Shown: piece after piece, positions 20,534 to 30,617 of the stretch
How the letters are laid out: the number at the start of each line of letters is the position of its first letter
Position numbering within the stretch: position 1 is the first letter of the stretch
Source: Hexactinellida sp. DTS-2022
Lineage: Eukaryota > Porifera > Hexactinellida
Direction: 5' to 3'
DNA length: 64,000 nucleotides
Assembly: GCA_028753945.1 (NCBI GenBank)
Contig: JAPNXP010000005.1
Coordinates: 3,286,001-3,350,000 of the forward strand
Translations under genes and position numbers: made by a program
Notes under the pieces: model-generated
The model's input: the letters and a program-made list of their open reading frames with translations, nothing else
Database searches by the model: none
What the model was told of the DNA's origin: nothing

Positions 20534-23500
20534 TTTTGCACCAAGGATGAAGTAGTGTACGATATTATTATTGACCCATAATTATTTACATTTATCTCTA
20601 CAGTTATAAATATTTTAGAAATAGTTGGATCAACTTGTTACTGATTTTTGGTAATTTTAGTAATTAATTAATACAATTCTCCTTCCACCGATATTTTAAG
20701 CACTTCCTAGTACTACTATATTTGACTTTGTTTCTTTTTAATAGTTAAGATATTTAATTTTTCTCTATGCCGAACTGTTCTGCCCCTGGTTGTAGGGGTA
20801 ATTATACCCCAGAAGAGAGCGTCCCATTTTTTAAACTTCCAGATGGTCCACCTGAGTTACGACATGCCTGGATACGTGCTCTTCATCGTGAGGATATTTC
20901 TGACCTCAAAATGGTGTATGCGTGTGCAAAGCATTTTCCGAAGGAAGATATTAATTATTTTCACACGGTACCCAGAGATAGCACATCCTATGAGGCTCGC
21001 TAGGAAGACCCAAATAGATCCTGGCGCTGTCCCCTCTCTCCTTCCTGGTTGTCCGTCTTATTATTCCACTACCCCTTCAATTAGAATCAAACGAACTCGG
21101 TTCTCTTACGACTCCAAAGAGGAAGATTTATTGAACCAAGCAACTAATCTCAGCTTGAGATCAGAGAACACAAAATGGAGAAGTTTCGTGTTGGTTGTAT
21201 ACAAGAAATACGAGATAAGTTAGCTTTGATAACAATCCCAACTGACTGGTTAGTTTGGATTCGAACAGATATATGTGAGATTTTTTGCCTAAGATGGAAA
21301 ATCATAATATTTGTGCAGATGTTTCTCCTGAAATAAATTCTTTTTTATCTGTGAACGGATATATATATGGGGAGTCCATTTCTCTCACTTATCTCTATCA
21401 CTGATATCCGACAAATTTAAACGATGTTTACAGAGATTACTCTGAAACTTAGCTCTTCCCCTCAGAAGAAACATCCTCACCATATCTCTAAAGCAAAAGA
21501 ACATATTGAGGAGGCCATATGTAATCTATTAGATAGTGATGAAACAGAATCCAATTGTTCCGATTTGTCAAGATTACAATATATTCTTTTCTTTTTTCCC
21601 ATATAAGGGTGAGAAAATATTTGGTCATAACTTATCCCCTGAAAACCCCACAAGAACTGTATTTTCTATCATGGTTTCTGGTTTACACAAAAAAATGGTC
21701 CTGTATTTCTCGTTTGATACCTTGCGAATCTATATCTGCTGAATATCTTTTTCCTATAATTAAGTCTTGTATTTTGGATATCGAATCTTGCGGTTTGAAA
21801 GTGCAGATTATTTCTACCGACAATTACACTTTAAACGTGAACTTATTCAAGTTATTTTCTCCAACTAAACAGTTAGAGACTAGTGTACATGTACCACACC
21901 CTTCTGATGATAAAAGAAAACTTTTGACTTTGTGCACATTTTTGAAAAGTATTCGAAACAACTGGTTGAATCAGAAAGATATTCGGAAAACCTTTCACTT
22001 TCCCAACTTTCAGAACATTAAGCTGGTTTACTGTGTGTATCCTGTTCAAGTTTACTCAGCGTCTTTTAGTGATGTGCGTCTCCTCTATAATTTAGAGAAA
22101 GAATCCTTAGCTTAGTTAGCTCCTAGCTTGACTATCAAAGCTTGTTAGCCTTCTGCTATTGAGCGCCAAAATGTGAAACTTGTTTTGAAAGTATTCAACG
22201 AATTAACTGTTGCAGCTCTGAAGTTACAGAATGAACTCCGTAACCAAGAAGATCGAAACAATACACACGACTTTGTCGAAATGCTTCTTCAAATTTTGGA
22301 AACTTTTCAAAATAAATTCCCCACTTATAGGTAAACGTTTGAATGATGATATCTTAAGACCTCTAACATACCAGGACGAACGATTTTCATTCTTAGCTTG
22401 TGTTGTTATTTGGTTAGAGACTTGGCTGGCCTTGCCAGGAAATGTAGGAAAGTTAAGTAAACAAATGTTTACCAGTTTTAAACATGCTTGTACTGTATTG
22501 CCTCAGATAACTAAGCATTTAACTGGATTTTGTGGATTTAACTATCTTTTGACATCCTTTTTACAGACAGATCCATTGGAACATCACTTTGGCTTATATC
22601 GTATGATGTCAGGTTCAAACTATCATATCTCGTATCTTCAAATCCGTGAAACTGAACGCCGCCGTAAGTTTTCCAACATATTAAAGATTTTGCTTCACAA
22701 CAAGATTGTGGCTTATATTCAATTCAGACATTTATTGATTCATACTCATCCCTTGATACGAATAATGGCGATGAAATCGATGTCCAACTAGTCTGGGATG
22801 AAATTGATGATTTATCTTCCATTGAATGTAGTTTACAGACTCTTCAGTCATTAGCTTTTATTGCTGGTTATGTAGTACATAAATATATTAAAATAAACTC
22901 AGCAATGTCAAGTTTGCATTGATCTTTTGACCATTGACAAAGACTTTATCATTGATGAAGATTCACAACCCGAGTTCAGGCTTTTGCAATTAACTGACCG
23001 TGGTGGCCTAAAGTATCCATCTGAGTTTATCCTCGAATCTATAGTAACTTTATGGAAGAAGTTAATTGCAATTGAAAGCAAAGACAACTTGTTTGCGATA
23101 TCGATGCAAGGATCATCCAGAGAAATTCTTGTGGAAGTAACCTTGATATTCATAGAAGAGACTGATGCGATTGCTAAATCGAGTTGCATTTCTTGTGGTG
23201 TCTCTATTTTGACTATCCTAAAAAATCTTATTTTCACTTGCGCCAACTGTTTACTAGCTAACAAGGCTAAAAATTATAACTCCGCTGTTGCATCTAAAGG
23301 AATAGAAAAGCGAAAACTGAAGAAGTTCTCACATTAATGAGATACACCAGAAGGCTACTCTTCGATTATTATTATTGTTATTATTATTGTTATTTGAACC
23401 CACATTATTCTTTATGTATTCTTATCGTTGTTGTTAAGTAAGCAATAAAGACTCAATAGAGAAAATCTATTGATTTACTATAATTATCTATTATAACAGA

Positions 23501-23610
23501 TTAATGTATAAATGAAGTTGAAAACATTGAACTGTGTTTATCACTTTCTCATCGTACACTACTTCATCCATGGTACATTTGATGGTATGCCTTAAATAGA
23601 GTAGGCTATG
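20534..23610 (+). mobile_element. P-like (THAP) element B, 5' tip missing
   Basis: Right end is complete: an inverted copy of the internal GAAGTAGTGTACGA block (23546-23572) and the terminal GAGTAGGCTATG at 23599-23610. The left 20534-20710 region is nearly identical, inverted, to 55021-55200 of element F. The right flank is aatatac; no matching left flank exists because the left tip is replaced by the foldback half. The right end lies 20 bp from a cytidine deaminase exon. Confidence 0.9.
20767..23336 (+). pseudogene. P-element-like THAP transposase (copy B)
   Basis: The best-preserved transposase in the window; it would cut and paste P-like DNA. The ATG at 20767 begins a THAP domain (MPNCSAPGC at the start, HAWIRALHREDI in the middle, CAKHF completing C2CH). 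Then come LSLRSENTK (about 21150), a catalytic-region segment with MVSGLHKK (21680), IISTDNYTLNVNLFKLF with a probable catalytic Asp (21808-21858), FLKSIRNNWLNQKD (21935-21990), the ERQNVKLVLKV block (22160-22200), and LQTDPLEHHFGLYRMMSGSN (22558-22620), typical of P/THAP9 C-termini. The protein ends GIEKRKLKKFSH at 23336. It is split over several frames with internal stops, so it is non-functional. Confidence 0.9.
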
Positions 23611-23631
23611 AATATACTTATATAAGCCAAC

Positions 23632-23829
23632 CTTCAAAATAGCTGCTCTCTCTGCACAAATAGATAAGCCAAATATAGAGTTATCTACACTAGCTCCGGT
23701 GAAAACCTTACCATTCTGTGTTAAAACAGCAGCACCAACACGGAAATCGCTGTGAAATGAGTAGGCGTTGGACTTTGCAAAGAGGCAAGATGTGATAAGA
23801 TGAGGAACAAATGCTTTCAAATAATTCAT
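23632..23829 (-). CDS. Cytidine deaminase, first coding exon (66 codons)
   Basis: Encodes the N-terminal half of a zinc-dependent cytidine deaminase, which converts cytidine or deoxycytidine to uridine forms in pyrimidine salvage. The exon shows FRVGAAVLTQNGKVFTG, then SVDNSIFGLSICAERAAILK, where the CAE triad supplies the zinc ligand Cys and the catalytic Glu of the tetrameric class. The second motif (P-C-x2-C) must lie in a later exon that I could not find. The ATG at 23829 follows an in-frame stop 9 bp upstream. The exon ends phase 0 at AAG|GTTGGC, a weak but possible donor, and the end of P-like element B lies about 20 bp into the presumed intron. It is free of stops, unlike the TE remains, so it may be a live host exon or a gene broken by the insertion. 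Confidence 0.75.
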
Positions 23830-24104
23830 ATAATATCACTAAACTGCAATCTATACTATTAAAACACAAGGGTGTAAATATATAGTATTAAAACACATGA
23901 CTCTTTTTTTTAGATATTAAAACTAAAATATTAAAAAAATTCGGGTGAACATTATCAGGCGTAATATCACTTTTGAAGAAAAAAATTAAGGTTTAGGGTA
24001 GTGATGCGTAGAAGTAATTTAAAAAATAAATATTCCATAGTATATTAAAGGGCACTATTATGGGTACAATTTCACTATCTTCGTCGTGCAGAACTTCATG
24101 TAAA
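23830..24104. other. AT-rich non-coding stretch
   Basis: It contains a repeated actattaaaacaca phrase (23854 and 23884) and nothing else supported. The deaminase promoter could lie here but no element is clear. Confidence 0.3.
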
Positions 24105-24260
24105 ATTGGTGAAAATGCCTAGAGATACTCTTGAGGGCATTTTACGCGACCAATCCCTAGAGTAACTCATGGGGGCATTTTACGTGACTTCCCCCTGGAG
24201 TTACTCTTGGAACGATTTTACGCAAGCAACCTATTGGCGTATTTTATTAACACAGGTGCA
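24105..24260. repeat. ~40-bp imperfect direct repeats
   Basis: Three to four copies of an ATTTTACGCGA-centred unit, each followed by a CCCTAGAGTAACTC-like phrase (24131, 24176, 24213). Confidence 0.6.
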
Positions 24261-24740
24261 GTAGCCTTTTTATATGGGGGGATTTCACGCGATTTGGACC
24301 TTTCACCTAGATAAGCCTATTTATGATTACCTCCCACAGCGTTATGGCCATAATTAGCCTTGAAATCTTACCTAGTATTTTAATTATTTATACAAAATAA
24401 TACATGCTCAGCCTAACTCGCTTAATTCAATTAAACTCAATACGGCATATAGTAGTGGAGTTTGCTTATTAGCAAGTCTTAGAGTCCAGTTGCGCCTATG
24501 GCTAATAGTCGAAGTTGGTAATAAAGAAACAAAATTATTACAAAATATACTCTTGGGACTTTATATTAAAAATAATAAGCGAATTCCACTGTATTATAAT
24601 TATAGTTGAACACAATTACATAATTTTCTCGAAACAGTAGCATTCGATGTTCCTATAGATATGGTACCTATTACTCATCTGTTTCTAAATATTTAGCAGC
24701 TTATACTATTTCTTTTCTAAATCAGTCCCAACCCTGTCAA
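24261..24740. other. AT-rich non-coding stretch
   Basis: No supported features. Confidence 0.3.
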
Positions 24741-24744
24741 GCCT

Positions 24745-26640
24745 CAGCAGTCTGAAAGCCTACACTTTACTGATGATTCAGAAAATATCCAGGTCCAACG
24801 TTTGTAATGTTTGCTTTGATAAGAGTGTTTATTATTGAGCAGAATGTGGTCATTATTATTGCAAATACTGTAATGAGAAAGTCCATCAACATCCAGAGCG
24901 GGTAGATCATAATCCCAAATTTGTAAATAATCGAGGCGTCCTCTCTTTAGATTCTACCCAAGAAGAGCTCAGTATCTCACAAGATGAATTCATTACGGAA
25001 AATTCCCTTTCAGTGAACAATCGTTCTTACAAGCTGAAATTATTGCCACTTTCGCTGAAAGATTTCATATTACAGCCATTAAAAACTTTCAAAAATAAAT
25101 TATTCAAGCTACACTTGATGGTAGGGATACCCTTGTCCTTTATCCCACCGGGAGTGGAAAAAGCATATGTTTTCAGTTCCCACCAGTATTTTTAAAGAAG
25201 AAGGCTATAATCATAACACCGACAATCAGCTTAATACAGAAGCAAGTTAACAAACTAAATGGTTTTGGTATCCACTCAGTTTTTTGGGCTCTGCTCAATC
25301 TGAAAACAAGCTGAAATACTTGGGTTGGATCCTGATAGTGAAATATCTCTTACCTTTGTTACTCCTGAATGGATTCACTAAACCCTGTAATCAATCGAAG
25401 GTTAAAGAACTCAATAGGAAGAAAAAATTAGCTTTGATTGCAATTGATGAAGCGCGCACTTAGTAGCGAATGGGGTGATTTCAGAAATACATTTTCGGAA
25501 CTTGGAGAATTAAAAGTATTCGTTTGTTGATGTTCCCATTATGGCACTTTCTGCCACTGCCACTACTCATGTTGAAGCTAAAATTAACAAATTCTTAGGA
25601 ACCCAATTATCAACAAAGCATCCATGATCCATCAACCGTCCCAACATTACACTTATTGTGGAAGAGCTGCAACATGATAAGAATATCGGGCATGCCATGC
25701 AGTTTGCAAAGAGAGCGGCCCAAATAGCTGATAAATCTTCCGTTATCATATACACAAATTTCATCTCTGACATTGGGCTAATCGTATGTAATCTTCATGA
25801 TATTGGAATTGAAGCTGTGGGTTCATTGAGAGATGGATACGACCTCGAGATGTGAATCGTATCGAAAATGGAATTCAGGTGAAATTCCGATGATTGTGGC
25901 TACAAAAGCCCTTGGAATGGGAATAGACAAACCAGACATTCGGAATGTTATTCGAAATGGCGTTCCTGAAATATGTTAGCACGGGTACAAGAGTTAGGTA
26001 GAGCAGGTAAAGATGGGAAACAAGCGTGTGCCACTATTTTGTAAAGAAGAACCGATATTTCTCATACAAATGCTTGGATTCTCAATAACTTACATAACAA
26101 AGAACGTTGTAACTACATTATTATGGGATATTCCGACTCTTGGAGGCACAACTTGCTGGTGTATGCCGAAGACGATTATTACTTGACCTATTTGATGAGA
26201 AAGATACTCAAACTTACTCATGTGGGACCTGTTGTGATGTATGTAGTTTACAACAGAGTGCAAATATTACATTTGAAGATATGCGCCGAGAGTTGGCAGT
26301 ATTAATCGATACATTAAATCAAGTAGGATGTAAAGGAGAAGTCAAAGTTGAGGAGTGGATAAGAGGTTCCAAAATTTCATGGACGGATGAACATAATAAG
26401 AAAGTTATGTCTTATGGGAAACATTGTGGGAGAGATATGCATTTTTTGAGATTATTCATAAGGCAGTGCAGTGTGAAGCAGCTAGTGAGAATTCACCTTC
26501 GATCACTGATCAATGCCAAGAATGGTCTCCTTCTGGCTTTGAAAGCACTGCAGATTAACTGGACAAACAAGATGAAAAACTCAGAGGGGAAATTAGGAAC
26601 AATTCAAACATTTATAATCGCTATGGTAGACCATATTTGA
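24745..26640 (+). pseudogene. RecQ-type helicase with N-terminal zinc finger, decayed
   Basis: A superfamily-2 DNA helicase of the RecQ type. At 24798-24910 a cysteine/histidine segment reads VCNVCF...CGHYYCKYCNEKVH, resembling a B-box-like zinc finger. Then come AERFHITAIKNFQ (about 25050), Walker A YPTGSGKSICFQ at 25141-25176, IIITPTISLIQKQVNKL (motif Ia region), a DEAH box at about 25445 with a frameshift immediately after, IIYTNFISDIG (25745-25775) and ATKALGMGIDKPDIRNVIRNG (25900-25962, motifs V-VI). The zinc-binding region CRRRLLLDLFDE...CGTCCDVC is at 26156-26256. Many frameshifts make it a pseudogene. It resembles multicopy RecQ-like proteins in invertebrate genomes that lie next to transposase-like sequence, as here. 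Confidence 0.85.
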
Positions 26641-26884
26641 GGGCTGCTGGAGTTGAAGATGGTATAAAGTTTACATTTACAATGTCTCCATTGATATTAA
26701 GGGTTGCAGCAATATGCAATGTGACATTACTTATGATGAGTTTAGGGAATACTCCTATATTTTCAATGCGGTTGTATTCAATGATGTCCTCATGGAGTGG
26801 ATGGTGATAGGGCGTGTAAAATTGGACAAGCAAGATAAAATGCATAATATTGCATATAGCTTGGCTTTCAGGAAATATTTCAAA

Positions 26885-27910
26885 AGTGCCAAGAAATTAA
26901 TCCTAAATACTTAGAATTTCTACTAGATTTGGTTGTAGACTGGAGTGATGCACAAATCAAGGGACTCCAACAGGTTGTATGGGAAGGAAAGGCAGATAAA
27001 TGAATGAAAGGTTGTAAGGCTCACTGGCTACGATCTTGCATCCGAGTAGCTGATAAAGTAGAAGCGTCACAATATAGACAAGGGAACGGAATTTATTTGT
27101 AAGTATAGCAAAGTGTATTCCCCAATTGAGTAGTTCAATTGAAGTTATAGATTACTTTGAAGTTCTATGCCGTGTTCGTTCAGTTGGTAAACTATCAGAA
27201 AGTTTCCCCTCTATTTGCAACACCGATGATGCGGTTTTTATCGATGACTGTTGTGACTGGACAGCTGCAAAGCTCTGGGCTCAGTGGTGGACTCGGGCTA
27301 CTCATTTAAAGATGCTGTCAAATATTTTTAGTTCATCACCCGAATCATGGAATAATTGTCCTACATCTACAAATGCTGTCGAAAGACAGAACCAAGATTG
27401 TAAAACCTATGGGCCGCATTCGATTAAATTTGATATGATAAATGTATATCAAGTTGATAAGAACGTGTGTTATAAACATATTGCTGCGGAACATTGGGTC
27501 AAGCATTTCATACAGATGTAAAAATAAGGAAATGAAAATAAACAGTGCTAGAGCAAGGCAGAGACAAAGAAAGGTAGTGTTTAACCCAGATCGTATTGCT
27601 CAGTACGGCCCTCCTGACCGAGTTTCTAACTTTGTTTCTGAGAGTAAAACAAAAACACCAAAACGGTCCTTAGCTAAATCCAGCACTCTAATCAAGACAG
27701 AAAAGGAGAGCTCTATGCAGGGTAAACTCTATTGAATGAGTTCCTGATGACCATTCAAAGCTTTTAGGCAAGTCTGTTAAAGTTAAATTTCAACTTGATG
27801 AAAAGAGAGAGGAATCGTTCAATGGCGTAATTGATACATACAATTTAAAGTCAGGAGTAGATGGAGTCTATTTTCCTTGTGATGGAGAAATATTCGAAAT
27901 GCCTTTAGAT
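26885..27910 (+). pseudogene. DDE-transposase-like C-terminal region plus tudor-like end
   Basis: Follows the RecQ remains on the same strand. In shifting frames it reads LDLVVDWSDAQIKGL, GCKAHWLRSCIRVADKV (about 27005-27060), then an intact 131-codon frame (27126-27521) with LWAQWWTRATHLKMLSNIF and CPTSTNAVERQNQDCK. The GC-x2-HW-x-RS-x2-RVA and TN-A-VERQN motifs match the second half of MULE/KDZ-like DDE transposases (assignment from motif memory). A third segment (27740-27910) reads LLGKSVKVKF...GVIDTYNLKSGVDGVYFPCDG, like a small tudor/SH3-type barrel. The order helicase, transposase core, tudor-like may reflect one large ancestral ORF or a cluster. Confidence 0.6.
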
Positions 27911-27929
27911 CAGGGTTTCATAGAGAAAT

Positions 27930-28186
27930 CCTTTCTGGGGGGGGGAAAGTATGTGGATCCAGATTATAAAAAAGTAATTTCATCGCCAGCTTGGGGTCTT
28001 GGGGGCGCTGTCAGCCCCCCAGTGGGTCCAGGGGCGAAGCTCCTGGAAGCGAGAAACAATACAGTGCTGGTGCTAGTAAATAATCAACAGTAGAGTGGTT
28101 TTTCTATTCGCCGATTATATATGATCATTGTATTAAAATATTTTCAATTTAAAAAACTAATCACACAGTAGTATTCGATCCTGTTG
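27930..28186. other. G-rich TE-like stretch
   Basis: Contains GGGGGGGGG, TCAGCCCCCCAGTGGG and GGGGCGAAGCTCCTGGAAGC, a phrase I associate with hAT-element interiors. No ends could be placed. Confidence 0.35.
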
Positions 28187-30549
28187 TAGTCAGGTCGCTT
28201 AACATCGATTTTGGGAAACGCTGGACAAAAAAAGCACCAGATTTTTTATGCGTAATCTTTATGACCCCGGCATCGAATTTTTCCGCGGCCCCACGACGAA
28301 CGGATACATTTTCGATGTTATCTTGGACTTTTAAAATTGCGGCTCTCTACTAAATCGCCGGTATTACCTCGAACGGCATCTTTCCCAAATCAACTCTGGT
28401 CTACTTTTAAAGACCAGATTCGTTGTTCACATAAAATTCCCCGTCGTTTAAGGGGTCGGTCACTTGCCCGTCGTTTATCCCTAGCAGCGCAATAATGTCT
28501 CAGGAATGTGCCCTTTTCACAAAATTTGTCCTAAACCTATCGAGTGACCCCTTGTTCGACTCCCAACAGCTATCTGAGTCTATTTATAAACATAGTGACA
28601 CTCTAAATCGTTATTTGATGCTGTTTACGACAATTTCCTTAGTTATCATTACAGTATATTCTCTCTAATAGTCCACCAGTGGGTAAAAGGACCCAGGTGG
28701 ACTATTAGAGAACATGGATCATTAAATAATTTAGCCTTAAGTAACATCAAATATACATAATATACTAACATACGTTATAGTTAAAGTATATTAGTACAAG
28801 CAAATATAATCGAGAATATTTAGAGTCATTATAAACTATTAGATAGTATGAACTGTACGTAGGTAATACGTAGTAAAATCTGGTCTTTACTAGTCCATCT
28901 GTAGTTAGCGGGCCCATGTGGACGCTAGCTTAAATAATATCGAAATAATTAAGGTGGGCAAATAGAGAAGTGGACGTTTAGAGAGAACTGAGTGTGGCTA
29001 GAAACAGTCAGGGAACTTAACACATAATGGTGACGAACCCTTCGGTATCGGTCGCTTTGAGACGGATCGGTGCTACACACCTCAAGTTAACGGCCGCTAT
29101 GCGGCCTTACTCATCATCCTTGCTACCATGCAAAATGGTAGTGGATGTTATAACAAGCATTTCTACCAGTTTCCATAGTTTTAACTTGTTTACCTATAAT
29201 ACCCGTTGGAAGCTAACTTATAGGTTGATTTTGAATTTTAATTAATTTGTTTACCTAATATAACATCTGGAAGTTAGTTTATATCTTGATTATAAATACG
29301 GTTTCGATTCCCTAAATACAATCCGGACAAACACGCAAACAAACAAATAACAATCGAGTTTTAATAATAGATATACTGGACTTAAGCTCTAAAATCTTTT
29401 AGTTAACTTAACAGAGTTTTTAGAAATATTGCTGCTAGGTCCCGACAAATTACACACTCACGAAATCATCGATAGCAAATTGATTGTTCCTGCAGCTGCA
29501 TGAAGTAGGGTTAAGAGTTTTAAGACGTACTTTCGGATACAACATACTCTATTAGCCGATTTTTCCTCCTATCTGATCCACTATAAATGATTCGGTTAAT
29601 ACGTACTCAGATATGACGTACCTCTGATAAGACGTACCAATTTCTATTCCAAGTAAATAAATATAATTGTATTTTAAATCGGTTAGTACGTACTCTAGAA
29701 AACTATTAGCAGAACTCAGTTAGTAATTGGTTTAAGTGAGTAGGTTATAACTAAATAGTTTAATCTCATCGTCAAGTATTAAGTATGTTAAAGACTTGAA
29801 TACCCTACATCGTATTTATACCACCGAACAAGTCAGTTTTTCGACTTGTGGATTATGTGTACAGATAAGACCTACCTCAGTTAGTAAGTACTGTTTCTTG
29901 TTTCCCAGGGTGGTACGTCTTAACCGAGTTCTACTATACTTTAACTATAACGTATATACGTATGTTAGTATATCATGTAAATTTGATGTTACCTAAGGCT
30001 AAATTCTTTAATGGTCCATGTTCTCTAATAGTCCACCTGCGTCCTTTTACCCACTGGTGGACTATTAGAGAGAATATACTGTAATGATAACTAAGGAAAT
30101 TGTCGTAAACAGCATCAAATAACGATTTAGAGTGTCACTATGTTTATAAATAGACTCAGATAGCTGTTGGGAGTCGAACAAGGGGTCACTCGATAGGTTT
30201 AGGACAAATTTTGAGAAAGAAATGTTGTCACATTCCTGAGACATTATTGCGCTGCTAGGGATAAACGATGGGCAAGTGACCGACCCCTTAAACGACGGGG
30301 AATTTTATGTGAACAACGAATCTGGTCTTTAAAAGTAGACCAGAGTTGATTTGGGAAAGATGCCGTTCGAGGTAATACCGGCGATTTAGTAGAGAGCCGC
30401 AATTTTAAAAGTCCAAGATAACATCGAAAATGTATCCGTTCGTCGTGGGGCCGCGGAAAAATTTGATGCCGGGGTCATAAAGATTAAGTATAAAAATTTT
30501 GGTGCTTTTGTCCAGCGTTTCCCAAAATCAATGTTAAGCGACCTGACTA
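28187..30549. mobile_element. Element with ~610-bp terminal inverted repeats
   Basis: Arms 28187-28796 and 29931-30549 are inverted copies with few differences. Termini TAGTCAGGTCGC / GCGACCTGACTA are flanked by ttg on both sides (28184-28186; 30550-30552), a possible 3-bp duplication. Each arm contains an internal hairpin (CTCTAATAGTCCACC and its inverse, 28668-28716 and 30024-30072). The 1.1-kb core has no transposase; it carries Helitron-like X3 and several AAGACGTAC motifs (29518-29930). The superfamily is unknown. Confidence 0.75.
29029..29384 (-). mobile_element. Helitron-like element X3
   Basis: Short relative of X1/X2: ACGAACCCTTCGGTATCGG and hairpins at the left, one diverged minisatellite unit, and ACAAACACGCAAACAAACAA then a TC-starting 5' end (read on minus) at the right. 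Confidence 0.5.
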
Positions 30550-30617
30550 TTGCCACTAATGGTCTAAACCTCACCTGACTTTTCATAAAACAAAAATAGA
30601 TTTACTAGCAGGCAAAG

